Source: Aliiroseovarius salicola
GTDB taxonomy: Bacteria; Pseudomonadota; Alphaproteobacteria; Rhodobacterales; Rhodobacteraceae
Assembly: GCF_027891095.1 (NCBI RefSeq)
Contig: NZ_JAQIIO010000004.1
Span: 1 to 64,000 of the forward strand
Direction of reading: 5' to 3'
Length of the DNA: 64,000 nucleotides
The stretch's first letter is position 1. Every line of letters starts with the position of its first letter. This document shows positions 27,144 to 37,395 of this stretch, piece after piece. The translations under genes were made by a program, and so were the position numbers. A model generated the notes under the pieces. It had not been told where the DNA came from. It saw only the letters and a list, made by a program, of their open reading frames with translations, and did not search any database.

Positions 27144-27859
27144 GTAATGCGGGCCTCGCCCGCCATCATATCAGCGCCAGCGCGGTCAAAGCGCAGATAG
27201 GCAAGCGCGTGCTCGCCAGACTGAGTGAAAAGCGTGCCCACGGTTTTGCCATCCCGTGTGATCTCGCTTCCGACAGGAGCTGATCCTGAGATATCGACCT
27301 GCACCAATCCTTTGCGCAGCTCGGTTTTGTGTTTCATTCGGGCCGTCACCTCCTGCCCAACGTAACAGCCTTTACGGAAATCAACGCCGTGCAATCTGTC
27401 AAAGCCGACTTCCAGGATATAGCTGTCAGGACCAAGCTCGATGCCGGTTTCCGGAATGACATGGCTGATACGGATGGCATCCCAGTCCACGTCTACAGAC
27501 GCGCGACCATCGTAAGCGCGCCACCCCATATCGGGATGGCGGGGATCGGCAAATGCACCTGTCGGAGTGGTCCCCAAGCCGCGTGATGGGGTGATATCCG
27601 TGACCTCAATCTGCACATCCGCCCGAAGTCGATACATATTCAGGCGCTGTCCAAGCCCCTTGGCAAGTTGACTGTCCACATCCAGCAAGATGGCATCACC
27701 ATCAGGCACCAGAAAAAAATCCGCCAGATACTTGCCTTGTGGCGACAGGAGGGCTGCGTAGACCAGCCCGTTTTTCAACCCGTTCACATCATTGGTCACG
27801 AGGTTCTGCAGAAACTCCAGACGATCATTTCCGGTAAGACGAAAGACAGTGCGGGGCAT
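27131..27859 (-). CDS. ygfZ: YgfZ/GcvT-like folate-binding protein
   Basis: A 242-aa tetrahydrofolate-binding protein needed for assembly or repair of some Fe-S enzymes in the YgfZ/IBA57 family. The diagnostic motif is KGCYVGQEVTAR, with the conserved cysteine. ATG 27859 has a GAGGA site; an ATG eight codons upstream overlaps the exporter gene. It is shorter than E. coli YgfZ, as usual in alphaproteobacteria. Confidence 0.88.
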   Translation of the reverse strand: MPRTVFRLTGNDRLEFLQNLVTNDVNGLKNGLVYAALLSPQGKYLADFFLVPDGDAILLDVDSQLAKGLGQRLNMYRLRADVQIEVTDITPSRGLGTTPTGAFADPRHPDMGWRAYDGRASVDVDWDAIRISHVIPETGIELGPDSYILEVGFDRLHGVDFRKGCYVGQEVTARMKHKTELRKGLVQVDISGSAPVGSEITRDGKTVGTLFTQSGEHALAYLRFDRAGADMMAGEARITWAG

Positions 27860-27869
27860 GTAAAATCCT

Positions 27870-29723
27870 CTATGAGCGGCCAAAGCCGAACAGGCGTTTC
27901 AAGCTGAAGGTACGGGGTTTTCTGGGGTTGGACAACGCGCGCACTTTTTCGGCGGCGGCCTCTTCTGCGGTGGGGCCGGTATCCTTGAATTGCAGCGCGT
28001 GTAACTGTGCATAAATGCCACCGCGCTCCAAAAGCTCGTCATGGGTACCTTGATCCACCACTTGCCCCTGATCCATCACCACAATCTTGTCTGCGGCCTG
28101 AATGGTCGACAGGCGGTGGGCGATGACCAGAGTGGTGCGGTTTTCAGACAGCTCATCCAAAGCTTCCTGCACCAGTTTTTCGGATTTGGCATCAAGTGCC
28201 GACGTGGCCTCATCCAGCAGCAGAACTGGGGCGTCGCGCAGAATGGCACGGGCGATGGCGATGCGCTGGCGCTGCCCACCAGACAGGTTTGATCCACGCG
28301 GACCAGCCTCGGTATCAAGCCCATTTTCCATACGGGGGAGGAAATCAGCAACATGGGCGGCATTCAGGGCATGATCCAGCTTGCTCTGGTCCACGTTCTC
28401 GCGCCCCATAAGGATGTTGTCGCGGAGCGTTTCGTCAAACAGCAGGGCTTCCTGACTGACCACAGAATAAAGCCCGCGCAGCTGGTCAAGAGGCAGAGCG
28501 GTGATCTCGGCATTGCCAATCGAGATTGCGCCGCTATCCGCATCAGCCAATCGGGTCAGCAGGTTGAAAACGGTGCTTTTTCCCGCGCCTGATGCCCCAA
28601 CCAGGGCGGTGGTTTTCCCAGCTTTTGCTGTGAAACTGGTGCCCCTCAGAACCTGAGTGTCGCCATATGAAAACTGTACATTTTCAAGGATGATATCCGC
28701 TTTGCGCGCGGGGCCGGACAGGAGTTTAGGTTTCTCCGGTGACAGAATGGTCGGGTGGGTGTTGAACACATCCCGGATCCGTTCGAGGCTCGCAAGGGCG
28801 GCCTGCCATGCTCCGGACACTTTGCCCAGATTGCGCATCGGATCAAACACCAGTGCCATTGCGGTGAAAAACGACATGAACTCACCAACGGTCTTTTCAC
28901 CCGCAACAATCTGCAGCCCGCCATAGAAAAGAACACCGAAAAAGCCGATTGCTGCGATAATATCGATCAAAGCAACGATACCCGCCTGATTTAACTGGCT
29001 TTTCAGATGGGTTTCCGCAAAGCGATCAATGTCCTGATCAACCCGTCCTCTTTCCCGGCGCTCTGTTCCCGTTAGCTTGATCTGGTTGATACCATGAAAG
29101 ATTTCGTCCAGCCGAGTGGAGATTTGTGCTGCGGATTTGCGGCTGTCGGTGGTGGTCTTGCGAACCTTCTTCTGTAGGATGCCCACCGGGATTGTCAGGA
29201 TCGGGGCCGCGGCCACGGCGATCAAAACCCAAAGCCAGTCGATCCAGAGCGCAACACCGAGAAGTGCAATCAAGGATACCGCATCGCGGGCCACCGCCGA
29301 AAGCACCACTTCCCAGATTGTTGCGATGGCCTGAGCATCGCCACGTACTCGTTCCATCAATGTGCCCGGGGAGTTGTCGCGGAAATAGTTGCTGTCGAGC
29401 GTCAGCATATGCGCGACCATATTCGACTGCAGCCCGGCAGCGACGCGCTGTCCGACATGCACCATAAGTGTCTTGTGACCAAAGGCTGCGATCGCGCGGG
29501 TGATGAAAATCCCGGCCACCAGGGCCGCCACCAGCAAGATCGCGCCACGGCTTCCACCTGAAAACGCGGTGTCAAACATCGGCTTGATCATGTAGCTCAA
29601 TCCGCCGAGGGCCATGCCCTCGACCGCCATCAACAACACTGCGCAAGTTAACGGCACACGATAAGCGCGCAGGTAGCCACGCCAGATCCATCGGACCATC
29701 GGGTCATTTGTGGTGTCGTTCAT
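27870..29723 (-). CDS. ABC exporter, MsbA-like (fused permease and ATPase)
   Basis: A 617-aa type IV ABC half-transporter. Six membrane helices fill the first 320 residues, followed by a nucleotide-binding domain with GASGAGKST, LSGGQRQRIAIARA and VLLLDEATSALD. MsbA-like proteins flip lipid A or other lipids across the inner membrane; drug export is an alternative. It overlaps the upstream phosphatase gene by four bases (ATGA). Confidence 0.9.
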   Translation of the reverse strand: MNDTTNDPMVRWIWRGYLRAYRVPLTCAVLLMAVEGMALGGLSYMIKPMFDTAFSGGSRGAILLVAALVAGIFITRAIAAFGHKTLMVHVGQRVAAGLQSNMVAHMLTLDSNYFRDNSPGTLMERVRGDAQAIATIWEVVLSAVARDAVSLIALLGVALWIDWLWVLIAVAAAPILTIPVGILQKKVRKTTTDSRKSAAQISTRLDEIFHGINQIKLTGTERRERGRVDQDIDRFAETHLKSQLNQAGIVALIDIIAAIGFFGVLFYGGLQIVAGEKTVGEFMSFFTAMALVFDPMRNLGKVSGAWQAALASLERIRDVFNTHPTILSPEKPKLLSGPARKADIILENVQFSYGDTQVLRGTSFTAKAGKTTALVGASGAGKSTVFNLLTRLADADSGAISIGNAEITALPLDQLRGLYSVVSQEALLFDETLRDNILMGRENVDQSKLDHALNAAHVADFLPRMENGLDTEAGPRGSNLSGGQRQRIAIARAILRDAPVLLLDEATSALDAKSEKLVQEALDELSENRTTLVIAHRLSTIQAADKIVVMDQGQVVDQGTHDELLERGGIYAQLHALQFKDTGPTAEEAAAEKVRALSNPRKPRTFSLKRLFGFGRS

Positions 29724-30427
29724 GTCGCGCTCGGTTCCGGTGATGTTTTTCCCCGTTTGGCGAGGAAGGATGAGGTCAGCGCTACTGGGTCATAATGGTC
29801 CCTGATCCAGTCACGAATTGGGATCGGGTCGGCTTCGATATGCTCCGCATAGGCCTCGATCATATGGTCAAGGATGCCGGCTTTCGACCAATGCTGGTGA
29901 GAGTATTTGATCGATAGCTGTTTTGCGGCTTCTCCTATCGGGGCCCCCATATAGTCGATCAGGTAAAATGCTGCAGCCAGACCAGTGCGATCCGCACCGG
30001 ATTTACAATGCAGAAGCATCGGCTTTTCAACCTGGTCCATCAGATCAAACAGCTCTAGATATGTCTCGGCCGGTAACAATTCTCGTGCCTGAAGCGGCAA
30101 ATCGTAAAGCGCCATATCGTATTCCTCGCAGGCCTCTTTCTCAAAAAGGTAGTAGGAATAAATGTCCGGGCCGCGCAGATTGATGACCGATTTGATGCCA
30201 ATCTCGGAAAGGCGGGGAAAATGCACCGGATCAGGCTGGTTGGACCGCCAAGCGTCCTCAGACAGCTGATAGCGATTGGGCAGGATCCGCCGTAAAAAAG
30301 CGTGGTCGACCAAATTGTTGTGCTTGCGCGCATCCCGACGCCCCTCAGGGGTCGAGATATCGGTTCCAAAGCCGCTTTTCCAAGCGCGTTCCTTGGCTTT
30401 GATTTTGGCATATAGGGTCGACAGCAT
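29720..30427 (-). CDS. dual-specificity/tyrosine-phosphatase-like protein
   Basis: A 235-aa phosphatase with the CX5R loop HCKSGADRTG (140-149), catalytic Cys141 and Arg147. The N-terminal region includes FGTDISTPEGRRDARKH, found in a roseobacter family. I chose ATG 30427, preceded by GGAG; ATG 30448 is also open but lacks a good site. Translational coupling to the MsbA-like exporter suggests a role in envelope lipid or polysaccharide metabolism; the substrate is unknown. Confidence 0.82.
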   Translation of the reverse strand: MLSTLYAKIKAKERAWKSGFGTDISTPEGRRDARKHNNLVDHAFLRRILPNRYQLSEDAWRSNQPDPVHFPRLSEIGIKSVINLRGPDIYSYYLFEKEACEEYDMALYDLPLQARELLPAETYLELFDLMDQVEKPMLLHCKSGADRTGLAAAFYLIDYMGAPIGEAAKQLSIKYSHQHWSKAGILDHMIEAYAEHIEADPIPIRDWIRDHYDPVALTSSFLAKRGKTSPEPSAT

Positions 30428-30767
30428 AACGCGCTCCGCTGAGTTCATTCCGGTGTATCGTCAAAGCCGCAGGCAGACAAGCAATCGGAGCAGTTCTTCA
30501 TGTCATAACAACCCATGGGGTGGCGTTTCGCAAATGAGAATGCTCAGAGGTTGCCCATATCTGGGCGCAGCAACCCCCTGTTTCAACAGATGAAAAGCGC
30601 AGGTTCAAATGCTCCCTGGCCCAAAACACGAGCGTTTAGATGCAGCGCAAGAGGGGGGGCCATTGATGATCGGAATTGGTATGCAAAGCGAAGCAGACCC
30701 GGATGGTGCCGGTTATCTCTGTATTGGACAGTAGCATTGGTTGCCATGGAAATCGGGCTGCCAGAGG
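30428..30767. other. 340-bp gap without a recognised gene
   Basis: Between the phosphatase start and the hisC-like stop I see no supported gene. A plus-strand frame of 197 aa starts here but runs antisense through hisC and has no motifs. A 22-codon ORF at 30666 is too short to judge. The upstream part should hold the promoter of the phosphatase operon. Confidence 0.5.
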
Positions 30768-31883
30768 CTAATCCGCCTGCGCCACTTTCAGTGCTTCAGG
30801 CAAGGCAGCAGCAAAAGCGTCCAGATCTTCAGGCCTGCCTGCTGACACACGGATGCAGCGGTCCTGTGGGGCAGCAAAGGGCATGCGTACGAATAGGTCA
30901 CGTTCGACCAGCGCGCCCAGCAATCTTCGGGCGAAGTCTCCGTCTCGGCAACAGTCGATTGCTACGAAATTGGTTGCCGAAGGCAAGGTTGTCAGGCCGT
31001 TTTCTCGGGCGATCTCGTCGATGCGCGTTCGGGCGTGGGCGACATTCAGAATGGTGTCTCGTAGATAATCTTGATCTTCAAGGGCCGCCAATGCGCCTGA
31101 CTGGCTGATCCGGCATATGCCGAAATGGTTGCGGATCTTGTTGAATGCCGTGATTAGCGGAGCGGCCGCAATCGCATAACCAATCCGTGCGCCTGCCAAC
31201 CCGTAGGCTTTAGAAAAGGTGCGAAAACGGATGACGCGAGGGTCGTCAGGCAGGAGATCAGGTGCCGTTCCCTCTGGCGCAAATTCAACATAAGCCTCAT
31301 CCAGAACCAACAAGCAGCCCGCCGGTACGGAATTGATCATTCGCTGCACCCGCGTCGCGTCGTGCCAAGTGCCCATCGGATTGTCTGGATTGGCGAGATA
31401 GATCAGTTTTGCCCCGACCTCTGTGGCCTTGGTAATCAACGCGTCCGGATCCTCGTGATCACCAGAATAGGGAACGGTGACAAGGTCCCCTCCAAATCCC
31501 GCCACATGATAATTGAAGGTCGGATAGGCACCTTGTGATGTGACGACCTTATCACCGGGACCGATGATCAGACGCACCAGATAGCCAAGCAGCCCATCAA
31601 TCCCTTCTCCAAGCATGATATGTGCAGGATCAATGTTCAGGTGATTGGCGAGGGCATTGCGCAGATCGTAGCTTTCTGAATCGCCGTACATCCATGTCTC
31701 GGATGCTGCAATTTGCATCGCCGCTATGGCCTTGGGAGAGGGGCCAAAGACATTCTCATTTGCTCCAAGACGGGCCGCAAAAACGCGCCCCCGCAGACGT
31801 TCTTGTGTCTCTGGGCCTACAAATGGAACAGAAGAGGGAAGGCTTTCAGCGAGCGGGGTCAAGCGAGCATGGTTTCTGGTCAT
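30768..31883 (-). CDS. hisC: histidinol-phosphate aminotransferase-like PLP enzyme
   Basis: A 371-aa class I/II aminotransferase. The PLP lysine is Lys225 in RTFSKAYGLAG; ANPDNPMG (164-171) and LDEAYVEF (194-201) are family landmarks. It most resembles HisC, which transaminates imidazole-acetol phosphate. No other his gene is adjacent, so an aromatic or other amino-acid aminotransferase role is possible. ATG 31883 has a poor ribosome site. Confidence 0.85.
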   Translation of the reverse strand: MTRNHARLTPLAESLPSSVPFVGPETQERLRGRVFAARLGANENVFGPSPKAIAAMQIAASETWMYGDSESYDLRNALANHLNIDPAHIMLGEGIDGLLGYLVRLIIGPGDKVVTSQGAYPTFNYHVAGFGGDLVTVPYSGDHEDPDALITKATEVGAKLIYLANPDNPMGTWHDATRVQRMINSVPAGCLLVLDEAYVEFAPEGTAPDLLPDDPRVIRFRTFSKAYGLAGARIGYAIAAAPLITAFNKIRNHFGICRISQSGALAALEDQDYLRDTILNVAHARTRIDEIARENGLTTLPSATNFVAIDCCRDGDFARRLLGALVERDLFVRMPFAAPQDRCIRVSAGRPEDLDAFAAALPEALKVAQAD

Positions 31884-31940
31884 GACAGAATTAGATCAGG
31901 GAGGCGGAACGGGGGCAAGGTTGAAAAATGCCTTGAGCAC

Positions 31941-31969
31941 CCATATTTGAGAATCGTTCTCAAATATGG
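31941..31969. promoter_or_regulatory. 29-bp perfect palindrome, likely operator
   Basis: Arms of 13 bp (31941-31953 and 31957-31969) flank a TCG centre. The core TTTGAGAA-N3-TTCTCAAA resembles Fur/Irr-type iron boxes. It lies 58 bp upstream of hisC and 19 bp upstream of the small Tat-signal gene, so it could control both. A leader RNA hairpin is the alternative reading. Confidence 0.6.
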
Positions 31970-31988
31970 ATTTTGTCAGGAGGGATTG

Positions 31989-32165
31989 ATGTCCCAGATG
32001 AACAGACGAGTGTTTCTATCCAGTGTTGCCGCAGCGGCGAGCCTACGTGTAATGCCACCTGCGGCCAAAGCGCTGTCAAAGACCCAACCAGGAAAGCGGA
32101 TCCTTGAGTTGGTGTATGACAAATCCATGGGCATGATGCGCGCCGTGGACAGACTGGTTCCGTAA
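31989..32165 (+). CDS. small twin-arginine signal protein (58 aa)
   Basis: A 58-aa protein with a Tat-type signal NRRVFLSS followed by an alanine-rich hydrophobic stretch and a PAAKALS cut region, which leaves a mature part of only about 29 residues. The ATG at 31989 has a near-perfect AGGAGGG ribosome site eight bases upstream, and a terminator follows four bases after the stop, so it is a self-contained transcription unit. The function is unknown. Confidence 0.75.
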   Translation: MSQMNRRVFLSSVAAAASLRVMPPAAKALSKTQPGKRILELVYDKSMGMMRAVDRLVP

Positions 32166-32168
32166 GCA

Positions 32169-32197
32169 AAAAGGCCGGACGTACTGTCCGGCCTTTT
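32169..32197. terminator. bidirectional Rho-independent terminator
   Basis: A perfect 12-bp inverted repeat (32169-32180 and 32186-32197) around GTACT, with A and T runs. It ends the small Tat-signal gene on the plus strand and valS on the minus strand. Confidence 0.9.
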
Positions 32198-32221
32198 GGA
32201 TTGTTCCAGAGGGCGCGTGCC

Positions 32222-35200
32222 TTAGATCTCTTTCAATCGGGCAAGCGCAGTTTTCAGCTTTTCTTCTTCCTCTTCGCGGGCGGCCAGATTGGCGCGGGTT
32301 TCTGCGACAACTTCCGCCGGAGCACTTTCTGCGAATTTCGGGTTCTTCAGGCGTCCACGCAGGCCACCCAACTCTTTGGCCAGCTTGCCCAGCGACTTTT
32401 CAAGCCGCGCGATTTCCTCGTTCACATCAATGATATCCGCGAGCGGCAGGGCGAAGGTGCCACCGTCTACGGCCACCGTGATGCAGCCCTTGGGCAGTTC
32501 GGTCATCTCGGTGATTGAGTCCACGCGTGCCATGCGCTGAACCAGCCCGATGTTATCTGCCAAGGCTTTCTGACCCGCTTCATCCAGCTCTTGCTGAATG
32601 ACCGGGATTTTCAGCCCTGCGGGAACGTGCATCTGGGCGCGCGCCGAACGAATATTTTCGATCAACGAAATCACCCAGTTCATTTCACGTGCGGCAGCTT
32701 CATCCACCAGTTCCGCGCCATATTCCGGCCAATCGGCGTGGATCAGCATCGTGTTGCGATCTGAAATCTGCTCCCACAGTTCTTCGGTGATGAAAGGCAT
32801 GATCGGGTGCATCAGGATCAGGCATTGGTCAATCACCCAGGCCATGGTGGCGCGGGTTTCTGCGACCACTGCGGCGTCGTCCGAGTTCAACAGAGGTTTC
32901 GAGAATTCCACATACCAATCGCAGACCTTGCCCCAGACATAGGCGTACAGGCCTTGAGCTGCGTCATTGAAACGATAGGTGGCCAGCGCTTCGTCTACAT
33001 CCGCGCGGATCTTAGCTGTTTCAGAGATGATCCATCGGTTCACCGTTTGGGTGGCTGACGCCGGATCGAAATCCGCGCTTGGTTTGCATTCGTTCATCTC
33101 TGCAAAGCGAGCGGCGTTCCAGATCTTTGTGCCAAAATTGCGATAGCCCGCCACGCGGTCCTTCGACATTTTCAACACGCCCCCGATTGAGGCCATCGCT
33201 GTGTTGGTAAAGCGCAGCGCGTCGGCGCCGTACTCGTCGATGATCTCCAGCGGGTCAATCACATTGCCCGTGGTCTTGGACATTTTCTTGCCCTTCTCAT
33301 CGCGAACAAGACCATGCAGGTAAACAGTGTGGAACGGGTTCTTGCCGCACACGGCCTGGCTCATCATCATCATCCGGGCGACCCAGAAAAACAGGATATC
33401 CTGCCCGGTGATCAACACGTCGCCGGGGAAATAGGCGTTCAGTTCATCCGTGTCCTGCGGCCAGCCCAGCGTGCCAAATGGCCAAAGACCCGATGAGAAC
33501 CAAGTGTCGAGCACGTCTGCATCACGCCAAACAGGGTAAACCAGCTTGGTCGGATCCTGTTCCATTTCATATTGGGCAAGCGCTTCGGCAAAGACATGGA
33601 TCGCGGCGGCGCGGTCCTCGACCTCAACCACGCGGGCGTAATTGAGCGGGGTGGGCAGGGCGGCAAGGCCGTCAGTAAACTTGCCAGCAACCTCTTCGAA
33701 ATGCGCGGCGCAGGCGGATTTTTCATGACCGGGCAGGAAATCCTGCTCGAGCATCAGGCGACCCATTTCGACGATGTCGATGGCGCCATCATTCTCGTCG
33801 TCCACGTACCCTTCGGCCGAGAGGTCAAAACCATACCAAACCGGCACCTGATGACCCCACCAAAGCTGGCGCGAGATGCACCAGGGTTCGATGTTTTCCA
33901 GCCAGTGGTAGAAGGTCTTTTCGCCGCTTTCCGGAAGGATTTTCACCTCACCTGAGCGCACGGCGTCCAGTGCAGGACCGGCGATCTTTTCGGCATCGAC
34001 AAACCATTGGTCGGTGAGCATCGGCTCGATGACCACTTTCGAGCGGTCCCCAAAGGGCTGCATGATCGGTTTGTTTTCAACGTAGGGCACTTTTTCGGTG
34101 ACCAGCTGGCCTTCCTCTTCACGAGTTTCCTCGATCATCACGGCCAGCCCCTCGGCACTGATCTGGTCAATCACCAGCTTGCGCGCTTCAAAACGATCAA
34201 GGCCACGGATCTCATCCGGCACAAGGTTCATTGCGGCGATCTTTGCCTCGTCAAAACCTTCTTCGCCATTTGCGATGCGCTGGGCGATCTCGGCCTCTTC
34301 CGCATAGGGGCGCCCATCGGCGCGCATGTGACCGCGGGTGTCCATCAGGGCGTACATTGGAATGCCGCCGCGTTTGGCAACTTGATAGTCGTTGAAGTCG
34401 TGTGCACCGGTGATCTTCACCGCACCCGAGCCGAATTCCTTGTCCGGATATTCGTCGGTGATGATCGGGATGAGACGGCGATGTTCTTTTGGTCCAACCG
34501 GGATTTCACAGAGTTTTCCGACAATTGGTGCGTAACGTTCATCTGACGGATGCACAGCAACCGCACCATCGCCCAGCATGGTTTCCGGGCGCGTCGTGGC
34601 GATCGAGATATAGTCGCGCTCTTCTTCAAGCACGACATTTCCATCCTCATCCTTCTCGACATAGGTGTAGGTCGCGCCACCGGCGAGCGGGTATTTGAAG
34701 TGCCACATGTGACCGGCTACTTCGATGTTTTCCACTTCAAGGTCGGAAATGGCGGTTTCGAAATGCGGGTCCCAGTTGACCAGACGCTTGCCGCGATAGA
34801 TCAACCCTTTGTCATACATGTCGACAAAGACCTTCAGCACCGCGTCGTGGAAGTTGGCCGAGTTTTCATGCCCCACGCGCGGATCGCCCGGTGCGCCGGC
34901 CATGGTGAAGGCGTTGCGCGACCAGTCGCAGCTTGATCCAAGACGCTTCAACTGGTCGATAATGGTCGAGCTATACTGGCCCTTCCATTCCCAGACCTTC
35001 TCCAGAAATGCCTCGCGTCCAAGGTCACGACGTCCCGGCAGGCCCTTTTCGGCGAGCATCTTCTCGACTTGCAACTGGGTCGCAATCCCGGCGTGGTCCT
35101 GCCCTGCTTGCCAAAGCGTGTTATAGCCGCGCATCCGGTGCCAGCGGGTCAGAATGTCTTGCAACGTGTTGTTGAACGCATGGCCAAGGTGCAGCGCCCC

Positions 35201-35347
35201 AGTCACATTGGGCGGTGGGATCATGATGGTAAAGCTGTCTGCGCCCGGCTTGGCATTTGCGCCAGCCTTGAAGGCGCCTGCCTCTTCCCAGTTTTGATAG
35301 ATACGCGCCTCAGAAGCGGCTGCGTCAAAGGTCTTGTCCATGGCCAT
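32222..35347 (-). CDS. valS: valyl-tRNA synthetase
   Basis: A 1041-aa class I synthetase that charges tRNA-Val. The HIGH-type motif is HLGH (53-56) in [14 protein letters not shown], and the KMSKS-type motif is KMSKT near residue 688. A large CP1 editing domain lies between them, and the C-terminus is the arginine- and lysine-rich coiled coil of bacterial ValS. It is longer than the E. coli enzyme (951 aa). Start ATG 35347 follows GGGAC; ATG 35341 is possible. Confidence 0.97.
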   Translation of the reverse strand: MAMDKTFDAAASEARIYQNWEEAGAFKAGANAKPGADSFTIMIPPPNVTGALHLGHAFNNTLQDILTRWHRMRGYNTLWQAGQDHAGIATQLQVEKMLAEKGLPGRRDLGREAFLEKVWEWKGQYSSTIIDQLKRLGSSCDWSRNAFTMAGAPGDPRVGHENSANFHDAVLKVFVDMYDKGLIYRGKRLVNWDPHFETAISDLEVENIEVAGHMWHFKYPLAGGATYTYVEKDEDGNVVLEEERDYISIATTRPETMLGDGAVAVHPSDERYAPIVGKLCEIPVGPKEHRRLIPIITDEYPDKEFGSGAVKITGAHDFNDYQVAKRGGIPMYALMDTRGHMRADGRPYAEEAEIAQRIANGEEGFDEAKIAAMNLVPDEIRGLDRFEARKLVIDQISAEGLAVMIEETREEEGQLVTEKVPYVENKPIMQPFGDRSKVVIEPMLTDQWFVDAEKIAGPALDAVRSGEVKILPESGEKTFYHWLENIEPWCISRQLWWGHQVPVWYGFDLSAEGYVDDENDGAIDIVEMGRLMLEQDFLPGHEKSACAAHFEEVAGKFTDGLAALPTPLNYARVVEVEDRAAAIHVFAEALAQYEMEQDPTKLVYPVWRDADVLDTWFSSGLWPFGTLGWPQDTDELNAYFPGDVLITGQDILFFWVARMMMMSQAVCGKNPFHTVYLHGLVRDEKGKKMSKTTGNVIDPLEIIDEYGADALRFTNTAMASIGGVLKMSKDRVAGYRNFGTKIWNAARFAEMNECKPSADFDPASATQTVNRWIISETAKIRADVDEALATYRFNDAAQGLYAYVWGKVCDWYVEFSKPLLNSDDAAVVAETRATMAWVIDQCLILMHPIMPFITEELWEQISDRNTMLIHADWPEYGAELVDEAAAREMNWVISLIENIRSARAQMHVPAGLKIPVIQQELDEAGQKALADNIGLVQRMARVDSITEMTELPKGCITVAVDGGTFALPLADIIDVNEEIARLEKSLGKLAKELGGLRGRLKNPKFAESAPAEVVAETRANLAAREEEEEKLKTALARLKEI

Positions 35348-35649
35348 GGTTTTGTCCCGTCAATTCACGTGTTGATTGGGGTTTAGCCGTTGCAAGGCAA
35401 AAGGGAAAGAGGGAGAGCGGGCGCTGACTTCTTCTTCTCCGAAATTCCCACTTGGAGCGGCGTCGATGATGCCGTCTGCGTCTGGATCGTGGAAGGGGCG
35501 TCAGATGAGACGAACTTACGTGCCATCCCGCCACAATCGGCTTGATCCGGTGGTAACGGTTGATCAGTGAGGCGTGTATGTCGCCTCCAGTGTCTCGGAT
35601 GTATCTCGGGTGCTGCAAACACGCGCTCAGAACCCATTAAACCCGAAGA
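35348..35649. other. 302-bp gap without a recognised gene
   Basis: No convincing ORF, RNA or repeat is visible between valS and the Lrp-type regulator. The part next to 35347 must hold the valS promoter. Confidence 0.5.
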
Positions 35650-36081
35650 TTACCCCAATCTGTCGATCCGTGTGGAAAGATGGATTAGGCTTTCCGATCC
35701 CTTAACACCATCAATTTCGCCAATCATATCCAAAGCTTCGTCCAGCTGTGCCGTCGATGACGCCGCAAGCTGCAGCAGCATGTCGAACCTGCCAGAGGCC
35801 GTGTGGGCGCTTTCCACCTGCGGCAAGGTCTTTAGGCGAGCAACCACCGCAGGGGTCGAACGAGGTTCGATTGAAATGAGAACCGTCGCGCGGATTGTGT
35901 CGCCCCGCGCAGCATCTCCAAGTTTGAGGGCATACCCGGCAATGATTCCCCGCTCTTCGAGCCTTTCGATCCGGGCCTGAACCGTCGAGCGCGCCAGACC
36001 AAGTCGCCGCGCCAGTGTGGCCACGGGCAACCGTGCATTCTGCTCAAGTTGCGCGATAAGTTCGCGATCAGTTTCGTCCAT
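35650..36081 (-). CDS. Lrp/AsnC-family transcriptional regulator
   Basis: A 143-aa regulator with an N-terminal winged helix (residues 1-60, LPVATLARRLGLARSTVQAR) and a C-terminal RAM ligand-binding domain. It is divergent from the decarboxylase gene at 36224, which it probably controls in response to an amino acid such as ornithine or lysine. A palindrome lies between the two genes. Confidence 0.9.
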   Translation of the reverse strand: MDETDRELIAQLEQNARLPVATLARRLGLARSTVQARIERLEERGIIAGYALKLGDAARGDTIRATVLISIEPRSTPAVVARLKTLPQVESAHTASGRFDMLLQLAASSTAQLDEALDMIGEIDGVKGSESLIHLSTRIDRLG

Positions 36082-36104
36082 CTGTTACCCTCATCCGTCA
36101 GTTT

Positions 36105-36126
36105 GAATGAAAATTTTCGTCATTTC
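36105..36126. promoter_or_regulatory. candidate Lrp-type operator
   Basis: A perfect 10-bp palindrome GAAAATTTTC (36109-36118) lies in a longer imperfect inverted repeat (GAATG... CATTTC), 24 bp upstream of the regulator start and about 100 bp upstream of the decarboxylase. AT-rich palindromes of this kind are typical Lrp/AsnC sites. Confidence 0.45.
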
Positions 36127-36223
36127 GCTTGGGGGCACACTAGCAATTGACGTAGCGTACTTAAACAGTAAATAGACCGCCACGCGCATCCGCGCGCGAA
36201 TCGCGTGCGTCTGGGGACCCTTC

Positions 36224-37363
36224 ATGAGCAATCAACCTTTCATCTGGACCAATGTCCTGTCTCATTTGAAATCCGATCACCCGCTGGGGACGGTGATGTA
36301 TTTCTCGCCTGCCGTGTTGCAGGCGACAGCACATCGCTTCATTGATGGGTTCGATGGGTTGGTCACCTATGCGGTCAAAGCCAACCCTGCGCCTGTTGTT
36401 CTTGAGAATTTGATTGCGGCCGGAATTTCGGCGTTTGATGTTGCCAGCCCCGCCGAGATGCGTGCCCTGCGCGCAGTCGCGCCTCAAGCGGTGTTGCACT
36501 ACAACAATCCAGTGCGCAGCCCGGATGAAATTGCCGTTGCCGTCGAGCTGGGGGTGTCGTCCTATTCGGTTGATTCTATGCGCGAGCTTGAAAAGCTGAT
36601 CAAACTGGTACCCGCTCGCGGAACGGAGATTGCAGTGCGTCTTTGCCTGCCGGTGGACGGGGCCGTTTATGACTTCGGTGAGAAGTTTGGTGCCGGACCT
36701 GAGCGCGCCACGGCTCTTTTGAAAGAGGTTGCTGCCGCCGGTTTTGAGCCCGCAATCACCTTCCATCCAGGCACGCAATGCGCGGACCCTTCCGCCTGGG
36801 TGCAGTACATCGGAACATGTGCAGACATCGCCGGGGCCGCTGGTGTGCGGATTGCTCGGTTGAATGTAGGGGGTGGGTTTGCCTCCAATCGTGGTGAGGC
36901 CCCCGACCTGGAAGCCATTTTCAACGCAATCAGAACCACGGTTGAGGCGCGTTTCGGAGTGGATCGCCCGGCGCTGGTTTGTGAGCCGGGGCGGGCAATG
37001 GTGGCCGAAGCCTTCACACTGGCCACGCGGGTCAAGGCGATCCGCGAGAATGGCGATGTGTTTTTGAACGATGGAATCTATGGGGCCTTCTCGGAAGCGC
37101 TTTGGGTTGGGTGTGTCGATCGGTTGCATGTCTACACCGAGGATTCGGTTAAAATCGTGGGCGACCGCGAACCACGCGTGATCTATGGTCCGACCTGCGA
37201 TTCCATGGATCGCTTGCCAGACCCTATGCCGCTGCCTGTTGACATTGAAGAAGGGCATTATGTTCTGTTTGAAGGGATGGGGGCCTATTCCACCGCAACG
37301 GCCACCACGTTTAATGGATATGGGCAATCCGAGTTCGTAACGGTGCAGGATCTGGCGCTCTAG
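36224..37363 (+). CDS. ornithine/lysine/diaminopimelate-type decarboxylase (fold III)
   Basis: A 379-aa PLP-dependent alanine-racemase-fold decarboxylase. Lys52 in TYAVKANP binds PLP; LNVGGGF is the glycine loop, and GPTCDSMD (Cys325) plus FEGMGAYS supply active-site residues from the other subunit. The length fits ornithine decarboxylase, which makes putrescine. The divergent Lrp regulator fits amino-acid control. Carboxynorspermidine or lysine as substrate cannot be excluded. Confidence 0.88.
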   Translation: MSNQPFIWTNVLSHLKSDHPLGTVMYFSPAVLQATAHRFIDGFDGLVTYAVKANPAPVVLENLIAAGISAFDVASPAEMRALRAVAPQAVLHYNNPVRSPDEIAVAVELGVSSYSVDSMRELEKLIKLVPARGTEIAVRLCLPVDGAVYDFGEKFGAGPERATALLKEVAAAGFEPAITFHPGTQCADPSAWVQYIGTCADIAGAAGVRIARLNVGGGFASNRGEAPDLEAIFNAIRTTVEARFGVDRPALVCEPGRAMVAEAFTLATRVKAIRENGDVFLNDGIYGAFSEALWVGCVDRLHVYTEDSVKIVGDREPRVIYGPTCDSMDRLPDPMPLPVDIEEGHYVLFEGMGAYSTATATTFNGYGQSEFVTVQDLAL

Positions 37364-37395
37364 GAAGCGATGCAAAAACCGTCCATGCGCTGTGC

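Noticed and set aside
30515-31108. 197-codon plus-strand open frame
   Set aside because: Runs antisense through the hisC-like gene and lacks motifs.
31713-32165. 150-codon version of the Tat-signal protein
   Set aside because: The extra N-terminus is antisense to hisC; the internal ATG at 31989 has an ideal ribosome site and starts the Tat signal.
36161-37375. 404-codon minus-strand open frame
   Set aside because: Antisense shadow of the decarboxylase gene, which has all catalytic motifs.
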